This document shows, one piece after another, positions 27,213-40,300 of a DNA stretch of 64,000 bases (positions within the stretch are counted from its first letter, which is position 1; every line of letters begins with the position of its first letter). The notes below the pieces were generated by a model. That model did not search any database. It was given only the letters and a program-made list of their open reading frames with translations, and had not been told where the DNA came from. Origin of the DNA: Tomocerus qinae. Its lineage: Eukaryota > Arthropoda > Collembola > Entomobryomorpha > Tomoceridae. The DNA is taken from positions 115,742,375 through 115,806,374 of the forward strand of contig CM034546.1 of NCBI GenBank assembly GCA_020055645.1. Reading direction: 5' to 3'. The position numbers were made by a program, and so were the translations under genes.

Positions 27213-30101
27213 TCAATCCGTTTTTTCCGGTATGAGTAGCCGCAAAACGACCATCCCTGTCACTCTGCTTTTCCTTGGCAAAAGAATTTGATGTTTGGCA
27301 TCCAGGTAAATGGCAAATTTCAGAAGGCGGCCGCCAACCCGAAGCAACCCAAGTTCGTAGTCCAAGACTGGAGATAATAACCTCAGTTGACTGCTGGCCA
27401 CAAATTGATGACTCCGCGATACTAACTTCATATCACCAGATAATTCGTCTTGATGGACAATACATTCCCATCTCAGTAACGCCTTGTCCAGTTCCATGAC
27501 GACAGCAGACGGGAATATCTCAACCCGCCCAAGTACCTTTTCTACCTTGTTGCTAGTGCAGTGAGTACAGTTCTCACAAAACCAAGTACAGCAAACAGCA
27601 ATTCTCGACAATTTCTCAAAGCCACAGAATTCAGCAATGAAGGAAGATGTAGAAGTCCCACATGTCGCCGCTAACATACGGCAAACTCTTATGGGCTCAG
27701 TTGAGTCTTTCCTCCACGCCTTAGGTTTTCGGAACCGAGTAAAAACTGAAACCAGATCATCCTGAAATTTCGGTCCCTCCATCAATAGATCATGTTGTGA
27801 CACATCAGACGAAGTAGAAGTTGATGCATCGAAAACGACCGGAACGTTGGTCGTGGTACTGGAGTCCTGAAAAACAGCATGATGAGGCTTAAAGTAATTT
27901 ACCTTACCCATGACACACTCAGGGACCAGTTCCATTCGGTTAAGATCAAAGTATTTTTCAAAGACTTCGTCATGCTTCTCCTGCTCAAGAGGAATTGCCG
28001 AAGATCTTCTGTTCACAGCCTCCAAGCAACATACGGCAGAGTCACGAGATGCTCCAAGTGTACCGACGCTGGACTTAAAGGGCAGACGAACGACGAAACG
28101 CCCGTTCTCAACTTGTGAAAGAGTTGATACAAAGTGGTTTGCACATACCACGCTTGCGGGAGGTTGCAGCTTCGTCTCGGAGAATTCTTCAGGTTCCCAA
28201 GATTTTCGAAGTTGATCGCTCACATCGCACTGAACATGAAAAGTAGAAATTGATGAAGTATTGGTATTGGTATTACCAACCTTACCACCAACGATCCAGC
28301 CAAGCACAGTGTTGACTGCCAAAGGTGCCCCAGGTGGGCCTGGACGAATTCCAGCCGTAAGGAGACTATAGAAGATGTCGCCTCCTAAGAGAATATCAAT
28401 GCTGCCTTCCTCGTAGTACCTCGGATCCGCAAGCTGCAACTCACGCAAATGAGGCCAATCCTCTGGAACTAGTGGTGCAGTTGGGAGATCACGGGTGATT
28501 TGCTTGAGGATGAGGGCTTGTACACGAAACAAAGGTTCAAATCCATGACACGAAGTAAAAGTCACCTCCGCCGCTTCTTGAGATGCCCCAGCGCTGACAG
28601 TTGCCAATCCAGTAAGTGGAACGTTCACCTTCTGTCGACATAGACCAAGTTTGGTGGCGCAGCAAGAAGTGATGAAACTAGCCTGTGATCCGTTGTCCAA
28701 TAGTGCTCTGAAGAGTTGAAAACATCCGCTTCTGTCTTGCACTCGAATCAAGGCTGTAGACAATAGAACTTGAGTATTAGAAAAAATAGACGAAAAGAGA
28801 CCTACCCTGCCAGGTTGAGCAACCACCGACGAAGTAGACGGAGTTGGTTCTGGAACAGGAACAGGCTCTGAGACTGGATCCGAATGTGGAGTTTCTTTGT
28901 GGAGTAAAACGTTATGATTCTCCTTGCAGCTTCTACATCCTCCAAAGGGACAAGAATCACTCCGGCAATCTTTCTTCAAACACAAATGACAGCAGGGGTT
29001 ACTTCGGACATGGTCCCAACGCTGGTCAACGGACATCGATCTGAAGCTTGAGCACCTGAACAGATAGTGACTTCCTCCGCAAGCAGAACAAGGTGGCTTA
29101 AAGTCATTGAAGTTGGACGCAGCTGCTCCATGGTTCACCACGGTATCTTTCTTCTTCCCGTCGAATTTCGGTTTTCTGGCTTCTGGGACCTTGGCCGCGA
29201 CATTAGCTCGTGCCCGAGTACTTAAGGTCTTCATGAAGCCGTCCATCGTAGGTAGAGTATCCGAGTCGACTGTGAGTTCCCACTGAAGACGAGATTCGCT
29301 GTCCAATTTTCCAAGAAGAAATTGCATCACCAGTAAATCGTATGCTTGCTTATCATCAGCTCCAGCGTTGCTGATTGCCCTCAAACACTCCTGCGTTGTA
29401 TCCAGTAAGTTCTGCAGAGTAGTAGGGTTTTCGGCCTGGACGTGGCCTTGGCTAAGTAATCTCTCAAAATTAGCTCTAATAATTTCACGCGTGTTTTCAT
29501 ACCTGCTCGTGAGAGTTTTCCACGCCTCGGTGTAATTAGTATCAGTAATCGGAAATGACTTGAGAAGAAGTGATGGCTCTCCAGTCAAAGATAATTTTAA
29601 GTATTGAAGTTTTTGGGCATCGCTCAGTTTGTCATTACTGTGAATTGCAGCTTTGAACAAATCATGAAACGAAGTCCAATCGTGACGACTTCCATTAAAG
29701 GTAGGTAAGTTTAATTGAGGTAGACGAACCTTAGTAGCAGCAGAATCCTGAACGTTGGAGGAGGTGGCTGAAGCATCTCCCGAACCCGAAGTTGAAGTCC
29801 TAGCCCCAGAGGTGACTGGTTCGATGATTTCCGTCAACGTCTCCAGTATAGCAAGAAGTCTTGCCTGCTCTTCATCTCGCATTGCTTCGATACGATCCAT
29901 GTCTTCGTCCTGATCGCAGAGCTGTACAAGTTCTTCATGCAGGGCATCGTTCCTCTCTACTAGCTTGTAGGCTTGTTCCAATAATAATTTAGCTTTTGTT
30001 ACCGTAAGTGGAGTAGTCGTATTCGCTTCCACAGACTTCTGTAGTGTGGTAATTTTTCCCTTCATACTTGTCCTCTTCTTGATGACTGATTCCATTTTCA
30101 A
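27213..30101 (-). pseudogene. BEL/Pao gag-protease ORF (fossil)
   Basis: A 962-codon reading frame inside the BEL/Pao element. In order it shows a charged helical N-terminal segment (about 1-95), a DUF1759-like gag core (about 120-290, with LNLPTFNGSRHDW), a Cys/His cluster resembling the zinc knuckles of this family (about 340-400), an aspartic-protease-like DUF1758 region (about 440-630, with ALLDNGSQASF and later NTVLGWIVGG), and then sequence from the start of the polymerase region. A full BEL/Pao polyprotein is much longer and carries reverse transcriptase, RNase H and integrase, so this copy is incomplete. The frame has been kept open, in keeping with a young insertion. Short ORFs on the opposite strand are shadows. 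Confidence 0.88.
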
Positions 30102-30207
30102 TAAGTTGCAGTGAAACGAAGCTGATAATCCAAATCCTTTTCCAACGCTCGAACAGTTTCCCGATAGTTTTTGGAACCAGGATCACAATATCTCAAGTGA
30201 TCCGAGT

Positions 30208-30225
30208 ATCCGGCTCGAAGGACCA
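30208..30225 (-). other. Primer-binding site, tRNA-Tyr type
   Basis: One base inside the 5' LTR the sense strand reads TGGTCCTTCGAGCCGGAT. This is the complement of the 3' end of arthropod tRNA-Tyr including CCA. The match covers 18 nt and supports both the element's orientation and its LTR boundaries. Confidence 0.85.
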
Positions 30226-30226
30226 A

Positions 30227-31336
30227 TGTTTTGGGCTGTAGCAAAGAATTGGAAAAAGGATTAGTGGTCTAATAATGATTAGATGAGATTCAAAATGTTG
30301 AATGAAATGATGTTGTAAGTTATGGCGAAATGAGCTTGAGTGAGATAAATGAAGCTATGAACTCAAATACTGACTACAACAATAGAATGCAATTGACTCT
30401 AAGTAAAACGAGTAATGAGAATCAAAACGACAAGTAAATGAAATAATCAATAATTCGGAAACAAGAAAGTTCTAGTCAGGATAATTTAATTCAAGTAAAA
30501 AGACGACAAGAGTTCCTGACTAGTCTGACCGAATGCTCACGTAAGATTAAAGAGATCGCATTGAATTACATTGACATGGGTCCTATATATAGACAATTGA
30601 AACACATTGGAAGGATACAACAGAAAGCTACATGAATGCGTAATTAGGGACGCCATGAATACAAAATTAAGTTCTAGAAAGTTCGGTAAGAGATTAGTAT
30701 ACACGAGTCAATATATAATATCTTAACTAATACAAGTAAGTCCATATAACACAAAGAGGTCAAATACATACAATAAAAGTGTACAAATCCTGACATTGGG
30801 GATTAAGATAGTGATTTTCTTACATTAATTAACATAATGTCTGGACACGAAAGTACACGAATATGAAACACATCATAAAATACATTACATTACATGGATA
30901 GAGTTCATTGTATCGTACTCTATGTATGAGATGGTCTCCACACTCATATGATGGTCTCCACACTCATATGATGGTCTCCACACTCATATGATGGTCTCCA
31001 CACTCATATGATGGTCTCCGCATTTATAACATGATACAAGAATTCACATTAAATATTATACGGTCTGAACATAGAATAACACACATTAGTTAAGCTTACA
31101 CAATACGTTAAATACTAGAATAAGTCATACGATATCAAATAATGTTGTCGCCTTACATGTTATTAATAGTCGCCTAAACAAATTAGCACATTTTACAAGT
31201 AAATTTAGTCAGTTCACATATAAGAGAATACAACAAACAATATTTAGACACAGGAATGGCGGTTTTCCTATCCAAAACTTAAAACTACACTACAAATCAA
31301 CATTTTCCCATATAACATTAAAAACCCGCCCGAACA
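30227..31336 (-). repeat. 5' LTR of the BEL/Pao element
   Basis: A 1110-bp repeat, 5' relative to the element's sense strand, which starts TGTTCGGGCGGG and ends CCCAAAACA. It matches the copy at 25981-27090 almost base for base. It contains four to five units of a 20-bp tandem repeat (see separate entry). A TATA-like tract (TATATATAGG) on the sense or antisense strand could serve the LTR promoter, but this is not established. Confidence 0.95.
30930..31029. repeat. 20-bp tandem repeat inside the 5' LTR
   Basis: Partner of the array in the other LTR, with the same unit, the same copy number and the same diverged final unit. That agrees with the two LTRs having been copied from one template at insertion. 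Confidence 0.9.
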
Positions 31337-34300
31337 ATGCATGACTATCTTTTCTTCTTTTTTTATTAACTAGTGTCGTGTACAAGTCCTTTCGAGACTC
31401 GCTTTGGCTGGACACAATAACAGAATTCTATAACGAGACAATCTGGCTGACTATACTTACATAATGTAGAATTACAACTCCCGGTCTCTATAAGCACTAT
31501 TCATGCCAATTCAATTTACACTCTCATCTTCACCACTAGTGTCCTGTAGTACAAACCTATGCATTTCATTGTATTCTCCCTCTATGCCTCAATTTAGAAT
31601 TATTCATTCAAAAATCTTTGTCAAAGAAATTTTGAACTTTGAAATATCTGTTGCTTCACACCAGCGAAAGTTGACACATGTACTTTATATATCACTCCCA
31701 TTGTTCTATACATAAATCATTCATTTTTACTTTACTAAGTATAACCCTACAATCTCTATGCACAATGCTATAAAACTTTGTAGATCTAATCGCTTTTTCG
31801 TTTCAAGATACTATCCACTTATACATAGATTAATTTGCGCAGTACATAAACAACCTTTTAAAACACTTTCTTTAGAATCACTGATTCAAACTTACCTATA
31901 AGAAAACTTAGTTACTAATTTCAAATGGAAAAATAAACAAGTGTTCATGTATTGACTGTAGACTCAACTAATGTACAAATTAAAACCATGCAGGTGAACC
32001 TCTATAGGCATTAGTGGTCTAACTGGCTACTGCAAAGAATACTTTTCTTGTAGATTACATACCAAAACACTTATTGTCTATCCCCATATAATAATACATC
32101 AATCGTAAGTAATTTCACATACTTCAGAAGCCTTGTCTTAGAGTTTTTTGTTAATTTAATTCATATGCAGTTTTTATCTGTCTGTTTCTTCATGCGCAAC
32201 GTTTACCTTATGTTTCACATTTAAACAAGGCATTTAGTTATGAGGAAATATTGTAAATAAGTTAAACACTCCACACTGTCTTGTTGAGCAATCATCAATC
32301 ACATATTAACGCACCTTCTACATTTACAAACAACAGCAGAATACCGTGTGCCGTGTTTAACTCTACTACAATGTATCAAAATATACTGATTCAAAAATGC
32401 GAACTGGTTACACTGATTTAAGTTTGTAATATTGTCATAAATAAAGTATTTAAATGGGAAAAGAGGGAATGAAGTTAAATGAATAAAGTTCAAAAGATTT
32501 TCTACCATTAGTTATGTTTGTATTTTGTGGTGTAGTAGGTACTTACACAATAGAGTTGATTCAGTATGGTTTTATTATGTGAGTACTCGAGTATTTGGTT
32601 CAGTAACGTGAGCACTCTGATATATGAAATCATCCCTAATTATGATGATGGAACATCAAGCATCACATGGTTGGGAGTGAGGAGATGAAATTATATAGAC
32701 GACAGCCGACTTTGCTCTCATGATAAATCTGTATTGTGTAGGAAGGAGCAGAAAGGCATATTTACAGATATTAGCGTATAAAGTAACATGATAATAGATA
32801 CATTATATAAAGAGAAATAGGAAAGAGACTCATTTAGCGATGGTGTAGGCATTTGCAATGTCTTGTACAGATCGTCATTCCTCTGATCTGTCTGCACACG
32901 AAATTATATTTCGCTTAATGCACTGTGTGTGAAGCCAAGCTGAGGGAAGATGATATTTTCATTAGACTCGGCACAGAAGCTCCGTACAATCATTATCACA
33001 CCTATTGCCATTATTTAAGAATATAGCAGCTTCCTTCTGTTCTCTTGACTGATATCCTTTCTTCGTATGAATTTCTATACTTATAAATACACACTACTCT
33101 AACAGATTTATGGTATGACGATATGGTTACCAGCTACTTACTAATAGTTAAGGTTTGTCTTAAGTTGTCTTAGTCTCTCCACAGAATGATATATGATGGT
33201 GCAAGTGAGCCGAGCGGAGGACCCAAAAGAAAATAGCGTGAATGAGTATTCCCATTGAATTTTCATGCGAAATTATTTCAGAATCTCTCTTTCTGTCACG
33301 TCTTCACTTGGCCCTTGCATTATCTATAGTATTATGCAAGTAAGACATTCACATGTAATGACAGAGTTATACAGAGACGTACTTACGCGCTTCATGTCTT
33401 CATAGTAGTTACGACACATTTCACTCCAATCTTCATACTTGTCATAGCGTAATAAGGAATAAATAAAAGAAACGTGCTCTAATGAGTATAAAATTTTCTT
33501 TACAAAACTCAAGAACCTATATTTTTAGAAATGCCTGTGTAAGCAAGCTATACACACAGCTGTAGAATTGCTAGGGATTTTCCTTGTTTAGAAAGGGGTT
33601 CTCTAAGTTTTTGAATTAACTTATCCGTATTTGATAGACAGTAATTTTGGATTGCAGAATCAGTAGCGGTGTAATGTCATATTATTACAATAAGTAGATA
33701 ACGAACAATGAAAAGCCCTTTTCTGTCATGATCATGAGACAGGAAATACGGGAAAATACAAGTACACATTAATTTATTAGAGAATTGCCACAGTGGCTAA
33801 GTAATGCTATATAAAATACAAAGTAATGATTAGCTACAATTACTACTACTGAGCAAGAACGATATCTCAGGCAAACAAATCAGATGAAATTACTAAAATA
33901 TATAGTAAGTGCAAAGATACTATTATTCTAACAGTGGAATTTTTGAATCGCAAAGATTTTATCACTAAATTATACTGGTTGGTTAGACTTCTGCCTAGAT
34001 ATGCATAAGTACAGTGTTTGTTCCTCTCAACTGACTATCTGTGTGAAGATGATAGCTCGAGTTTCGCATTATAATTTTTAGGTTATAATTATGACGGCTA
34101 GTATTTCAGATGCAAGTAGGATAACTGACGTTTTTATGTTCGACTTCTTTTGCTAATTCATTGTACACAATGTGGCTGGGTAAGTTGTGAGTCCTGAGTC
34201 CAAGTCAGCGCCTATTAATTACTATTACTCTACTATTACTATCATTAAAGACTACCCAAAGGTATGTAACTATAACGTAGTATTTCGTCTAGGCTATGGT

Positions 34301-37300
34301 GGGGTGGCTCGGTGGGGCTGAACTTCCTCCGGTGTACGTGAAGCTTTGTACATTTCTCTCTCCATCCACAATATAAGCAGCAAAGAAACACCGACGGACG
34401 GATGTTAGTTTCACTCTATATTTATACTTATCTGTAATGAGTGCAATTTATTGGACATCACTCGACGAATCATGATTTCCGAGAGAATAGTCTGTATGCA
34501 TTACGAAACACTTAGCAAATTGTTGTGTGCATTTACTTTTCTGCCACTATATGTAAAATTGCTAAGTGCTTGTTGGTGAGAAAATTACTAGGTGAGAATG
34601 GGCTGATTATGGAGACTATGAGACTGAGAAAACTAACCCGTTGTACAAACGACAGAAATTTATTACATTGCGTTAATGGAAACGCAATGTCCATACTCAC
34701 TTGATGTCCCACGTGAGTTATTTAAATGAGCATCGCAATATGCACTGTAAAGACATTTTTATTGCTTCAATTTTTAACCAATTATAATTAGCCAAAGTAA
34801 AATGTCTAGAAAAATGATACCCTTCTACAATAAAATTCGTATTTCTGTATGCAAAGTAGATATTGCAGTTTTGGAAAATAAATATTGGAATAAAAAATGC
34901 TGAATTAGTTTACGTTGATCCTTTGATTTATTTAAATAGTTACATTATTGTAGATTATATCATAGTACAATATTCACTTAATTACTATATTGTATCGTAT
35001 ATGCAATATTTATCGTATACTTCGTTTCATTTTCACAGGTAAAGAAGGTAACAATGCCACTGACTTAGCTAAACAAAAAACATAAAGATCTATTGGTAAA
35101 TACTGACAGATAATAGCATTAACTGCTTATTATTTTTACTGATTAAATTGTGCAATGTGGTTGGTTGTGGGATAAATCTGTATCAAATTCGTTCGATACA
35201 TATTAGACTCAGGATATAGGTACTATGATCTGAAAATAGCATGAGACCTAAAATACCGTAATGCAGGAAGAATTAAAAGTAGATCGAAATAGTATCAAAA
35301 TCATACTGCTTCGAAATATTTTCGCATACCCTTAATTAATGCAACGCCTTTTTTGAAATTTAAGCAAACATGTATTAATCTCATAAAAGTTTTGCAGGTT
35401 TCTCGAAACGTAATGCATTATAATTTTTGTGTAGCAAAATTATTAAGAAATCAAATACGCTGCTTCGAGTTAATATACAGTCATAATTTTCTATCTTTTT
35501 CATATTATAAAATACATTACAGCACATATTCTCGTTTGTATATTTTGAAATCAGATATTCCTACTCTTTTGAATTGCGTTCCAAAAGTATTAGAAAGTAG
35601 TTATTTCACCCAGCAACTATTAGACGTGGGAGTAGGATATGAAATATTGCTGTCAGTGACATAAATTCACAATATATTCATTGTATAAATGTACGATTTC
35701 TCATTTTGCAATTTCTCCAGCTTTTAGTTCTTTCAACGGAACACTATGCAGCTCAATTATGAAAAATTGAGTGCTTGTTTGTATGAGTTATGAAATTATG
35801 TACTGGATCTGGATGTATAAACATGTAAAGTGTATTCAACCTTTCATGTCAATCTCAAGCTGTGAATGCCAAAGTAGCATATAAAACCGTGTGTGACAAA
35901 ACACAAAAAGTATAGCAAAGAGGGAAAAAATTGGGGAGCAGGTCGACTTGTGTTTGGCCAACTTCCGACTTTACTTTAGACACGCACCGTGCGGAAAAAA
36001 TAACATCCAGAGTATCAGACTCTCAAAGAAATCTAATCCGAAGGAAGAAAACGAGAAGCTTAAACAAAGTCAAAGGACTAATGTAATGGGCTGGCCAAAG
36101 TGCTTGTCTCCTGTCCTTTGTAAAATTAGGCTGAAATGGACCGTGAATATTGCTGCGTTCATAAGAAAACCCTTTGAGCACGTGGAGTGTGTCTTCCCAT
36201 ATCTACTACATTTTATTTTTCTCCTCCTACTTTTGTTTCCAATTTCCATTTCGTGCTTCTATTCTCTCAATACTATACGGATTAAAACATGTACAATAGC
36301 TACTTATGTATCTAAATATAATTCACCACGGGTAATCCAACAATAAGATAGAGCTGAAATTTTTCTGCACCGGTATCTTTCCTTTTTTCATGTACCTTCT
36401 CATGCAATGTATCTCTACACTGTTCACAAAAGCTCATTGAAACAATGACAAGCCCTTCATTCATTTGGATAAGCATACTTGTGCCATTCAAAAATAGAAA
36501 GTAAGGAATTGCTAATAAGCTCTACGTTTTCTACAGAATAAATAATGTGAAGCACGGTCACAGAGCTAGTTCACATCAGTCATCCAAGGTGGTATAGCTA
36601 CTACCCTGCTGTGAAAATAACTCTGCTTCAATACAGAATTATACTTTCTCTTGTTTAGTCCTAACGGAGGTTGTTTCGTTCCTCAACTGCATACAATAAT
36701 CTTGTAATATCTTTATTCTTCATTTATTGGGGGGTTGTAAATTTTCTTATTGATACCAACATGACATTTGTCACTGTCTCCAACAAACGAGACTATTTTG
36801 TTTCCAATTCCAAAATGAACAGAGCATTAGTGAACAGGTAGAACATTGCCACCACCCCGAATGTATAGGTACATTTACACAATCTATAAATACCTAAAAT
36901 TCTTGATATGATATTGACTCTACACAGTGTATCACATTCTCACATGTATTAAATGTTACACCGTTATCTTCAAATAGTGAAATTACTACAAATTACATGT
37001 AATTAGTTTGGCTTCAATGAAGAAAAGAATTATTAATGAGTATAAGATTACGATGAAAATAAAAGTTAAGCTGTTAACACAGTATAGTTTCAGAATTCAC
37101 ACTGTGCCATCGACAAACTAACCTTGCATTTAGCATTAAACAATGCAAACTTGCCTTGAATTTTGATTCAAAAATCTATTTTCAATTACCTACTATCTAT
37201 TACTTAGTAATGTCAAATTAGCCTTGCTGAATGTAAATTTACGACTTGCTGTTATCACAGAATACTACTACTCTTGTTGCATTTGAATACAAACAAAAGC

Positions 37301-40300
37301 ACACGCAATGAATACTCATGTACTAGGAATTTCGTAAGTTGCTGTAAAGAACCAAAACACATTTCAGTGCAAACTTTACAAATTTTGCTATTTTGTAATT
37401 AGTTTTCCATTTAGTTTTTTTAAATACAATATTCAGTCCATGTAGTAGCTGTTTAGATTGGGAATAATTTGCAGAAAGAACTAACGCATCATTGTTATTG
37501 TAAGGTTTGACAAAGGAAATATAAAACCATAATAGTTCAATTTTGCAGATTAGCACATGAACCCTATTTCAATTATTTACTAAAAAACATTTTCAGTATA
37601 TTCATTTCAGTCATTTTCAAAACTTTGATCGAAGTTTCCAAATGTCATACTTTACCTTTTACTTTTCTGGGCATGAAAAAATTACTGGAAATGGATGTGT
37701 ATGATCAATAAATTAATATGGGCATTTAATATAACTTCATAACTTCTGCAGATCATAATTAATATAGTAATAGGATATGGAACTGCATAAATAATTTCGG
37801 CCAGATGTTTTTCAGTAAATTACGAAAACTCCTGTATAGTAAAATGTAAACTACCCTGTTGGTATTGTTTGGAAGTGCTCAAGTTAAGATAGGATAAATT
37901 CTGGTGTCAAGCAGATATCTAGCTAATATAATGCTGAGAACGTGATGAAGAAAGTTATAAAGGTGAGACTGGTGGTTATAAGTAAATGCTGTTGGTAGTT
38001 AGAGCAATTATAAATTGAAGAACATGAATAAAGGGAAGGAAAGGGTACTCGGCACTTGTAGTGTACGGTAGGTCGCTATCACTTAGCATCGTGATTAAAT
38101 AGCCATAAAATTTCCGTGGGAGTTTTACAACATAATGAGTTCCTGCTGACCGCACCCCCTTCCTTATTGTGAACTGTTTGCTGTCTCTCGCTCGGTTGAA
38201 ATCGCCTTTTCTTGACTCGTATTTATTTCCTCAGGTTATTTTATAGAACTGCCTTCTCGAGAAGTGAATTAAGGCTCACCTCTGCCAGTACTAGTATGCA
38301 GAGCAGCTAAAGGCGAACGAGAGGCATATCTAGTTTGGTTACAGTTCTATGCTCACATTAAATTTACTAGCCATTATATTAGCCATAATCATTACATTAA
38401 AATAATGTGCTCCTATGATATGGATGAGAAGCTGATTGCTATCCAATTCAGCCACCCTTGCTGTACTCACTCAAATGCACTAGTTTGTTAGTCTACAGGG
38501 AGAGATAAGTCAAACAAAGTAGAATTCATGGAGTGTTGTGAATGTTGTGTGAAGCCTCACATCAAATGAAAGTTAAGACAGGCCCGATAATACTGTACAC
38601 ATTATGTGCATCTACCAAACCAACACAACGTAACTCAAAGTCAGAGTAAAATTGATAAAACAGAACAGAGCACCCATTAAGCTCCGTATATAAGAGTTTT
38701 TATGTAAGCTAAGTACATATACGTACAACGATATGTACGTAGCGTATGTAAACAGACATTGCATTGGATTAGTTAGTGTGCGGAACATTAGCATGAGCAT
38801 TACACATATCAGTCGTGCCCATCTTTCAATAAATATTATGGGCTTCCCACCCGGGCTCAGCCCGATTAAAAATGTATGGACGTGTGTATTGAATTTAGAG
38901 TAGGGCCTTAGCCGCCCATCACTCATCTCATCTCATCTCTCCCATCCTATCGTCTTGTCTGTCTCAGCCTTGACATACGCGTCGATGATACTCATATCAC
39001 TAACCTTAACTCATATAGCATTTCAGTATTTCTGTCTACGCTTTAAAATCAAACAATAATACACACGCAGCAGTATTCTACAGCTTAGCATATACATAGA
39101 ACGTTTCTTTAGGTTTAAAATCAAAACAATGCATCTTAGTGCGAGAATCATTGGTTATAGTATTGCTATGATAATATGTCATAATTGTAAGTTACTAGGT
39201 AAGAGATTCAAAAAATTTCTACGACGTGATTTGGTATATGGGTGCAGGAGTAGTTAATACATTATTGAAACTAGAATTAAATATTCATATTAGCATTAGT
39301 ATGTAGATGGATGTGGTTATGTACTGGTCAGAGTCATTCATGAGAGAGAGTTAAAACTTTGTCTTGTCCTGACTTCACTTCGTGCTCATCTTTCATGTTT
39401 AAAGAGTATTTTGCATTTCTTTGTTTCATTTGTTTGTTGTTATGTTATTGTGACTAGGAGTGAATCCTTCTTCTCCTGTGTCCTGTCCCTGTCTCTTAAA
39501 GAATGATAATATGGGAGAGATGAAGGTTGAAGTCAAATCGAAATAAGACGGAATGAGTGATGGCCAGTCCCAAAGGGCATGCATTACACAAAACCCAGCG
39601 CCAGACACACCAAACAAACTCAATATATAAACATTCACGATTATACCTCTTGCCACTTGTTTCTACCTTCACTCAACCACGTTTTCCATTTCCTCATAAC
39701 CATTCCATATTCTCTACATTCTAATGTTTATAGATTAGGGTACTTAGAATCCATCTAGGGAACCATAGATTGCTGGAAAGCAAGATGATTCAACCACAAT
39801 TGCATTTCAAATACCTTCATCCTTTCAAATTTTAAATAAGTTAAGTTTAGATAGCTAAAGCAACAATACTAATGCAATGTTACAACTTGCAAATGCACAC
39901 TACAAAATTCTAATACCCTAGAATGTTTGTTAGTCATCTGTATATAAACTTAGTAATAATTTGCTGACAAGAAAGAAAAAGTAAATGGTATCTAAATTTT
40001 TCATTTAATTGTCAACCTGTGGAGCAATCCATCAATTTTTATGCCAAAACATTTTGACTTCATAACTAATGTATTGACAAATATGACGGTCCCGGAATCT
40101 TGAATGTCAATAGCAATTCTCGACACATAATGATAGTGCATCTTTTTTCGTTGCACCCGGATTTGAAGAGTAAGTCTCTTTAAACTCAAATCATTCATAG
40201 AAAGAAACTGTTTAGACTTTCAGAGTATAATTGTTGGGAAAAATGTCCGAAAGGCTATTTTATATGGAAATACTAATGAAGTACTAATTTTGAGGGAAGT

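Larger units (their letters stand above)
25981..31336 (-). mobile_element. BEL/Pao LTR retrotransposon, broken fossil with complete ends
   Basis: A 5356-bp element on the minus strand. It has two 1110-bp LTRs (TG...CA ends on the sense strand), a 5-bp target duplication ATGCA at 25976-25980 and 31337-31341, a tRNA-Tyr primer site, and one long gag-protease type ORF. The family call rests on the BEL/Pao gag (DUF1759-like), the DUF1758-like protease region and the tRNA-Tyr primer. The internal part is about 3.1 kb, short for a BEL/Pao element, and the pol part is incomplete, so the copy is broken and could move only with help from relatives. I see a single LTR difference by eye, so insertion is recent. 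It lies about 11 kb downstream of the Dfd stop codon in the same orientation. Confidence 0.93.

Noticed and set aside
35353-36346. ORFs of 103 and 132 codons downstream of Dfd
   Set aside because: The longer one relies on a TTG start, neither shows a known motif, and composition equals the flanks.
37853-37860. TACCCTGT, which on the minus strand is a full seed match for miR-10-5p, 4.6 kb downstream of the Dfd stop
   Set aside because: Too far from the stop codon to assume it is in the 3' UTR, and a single 8-mer is expected by chance in tens of kilobases.
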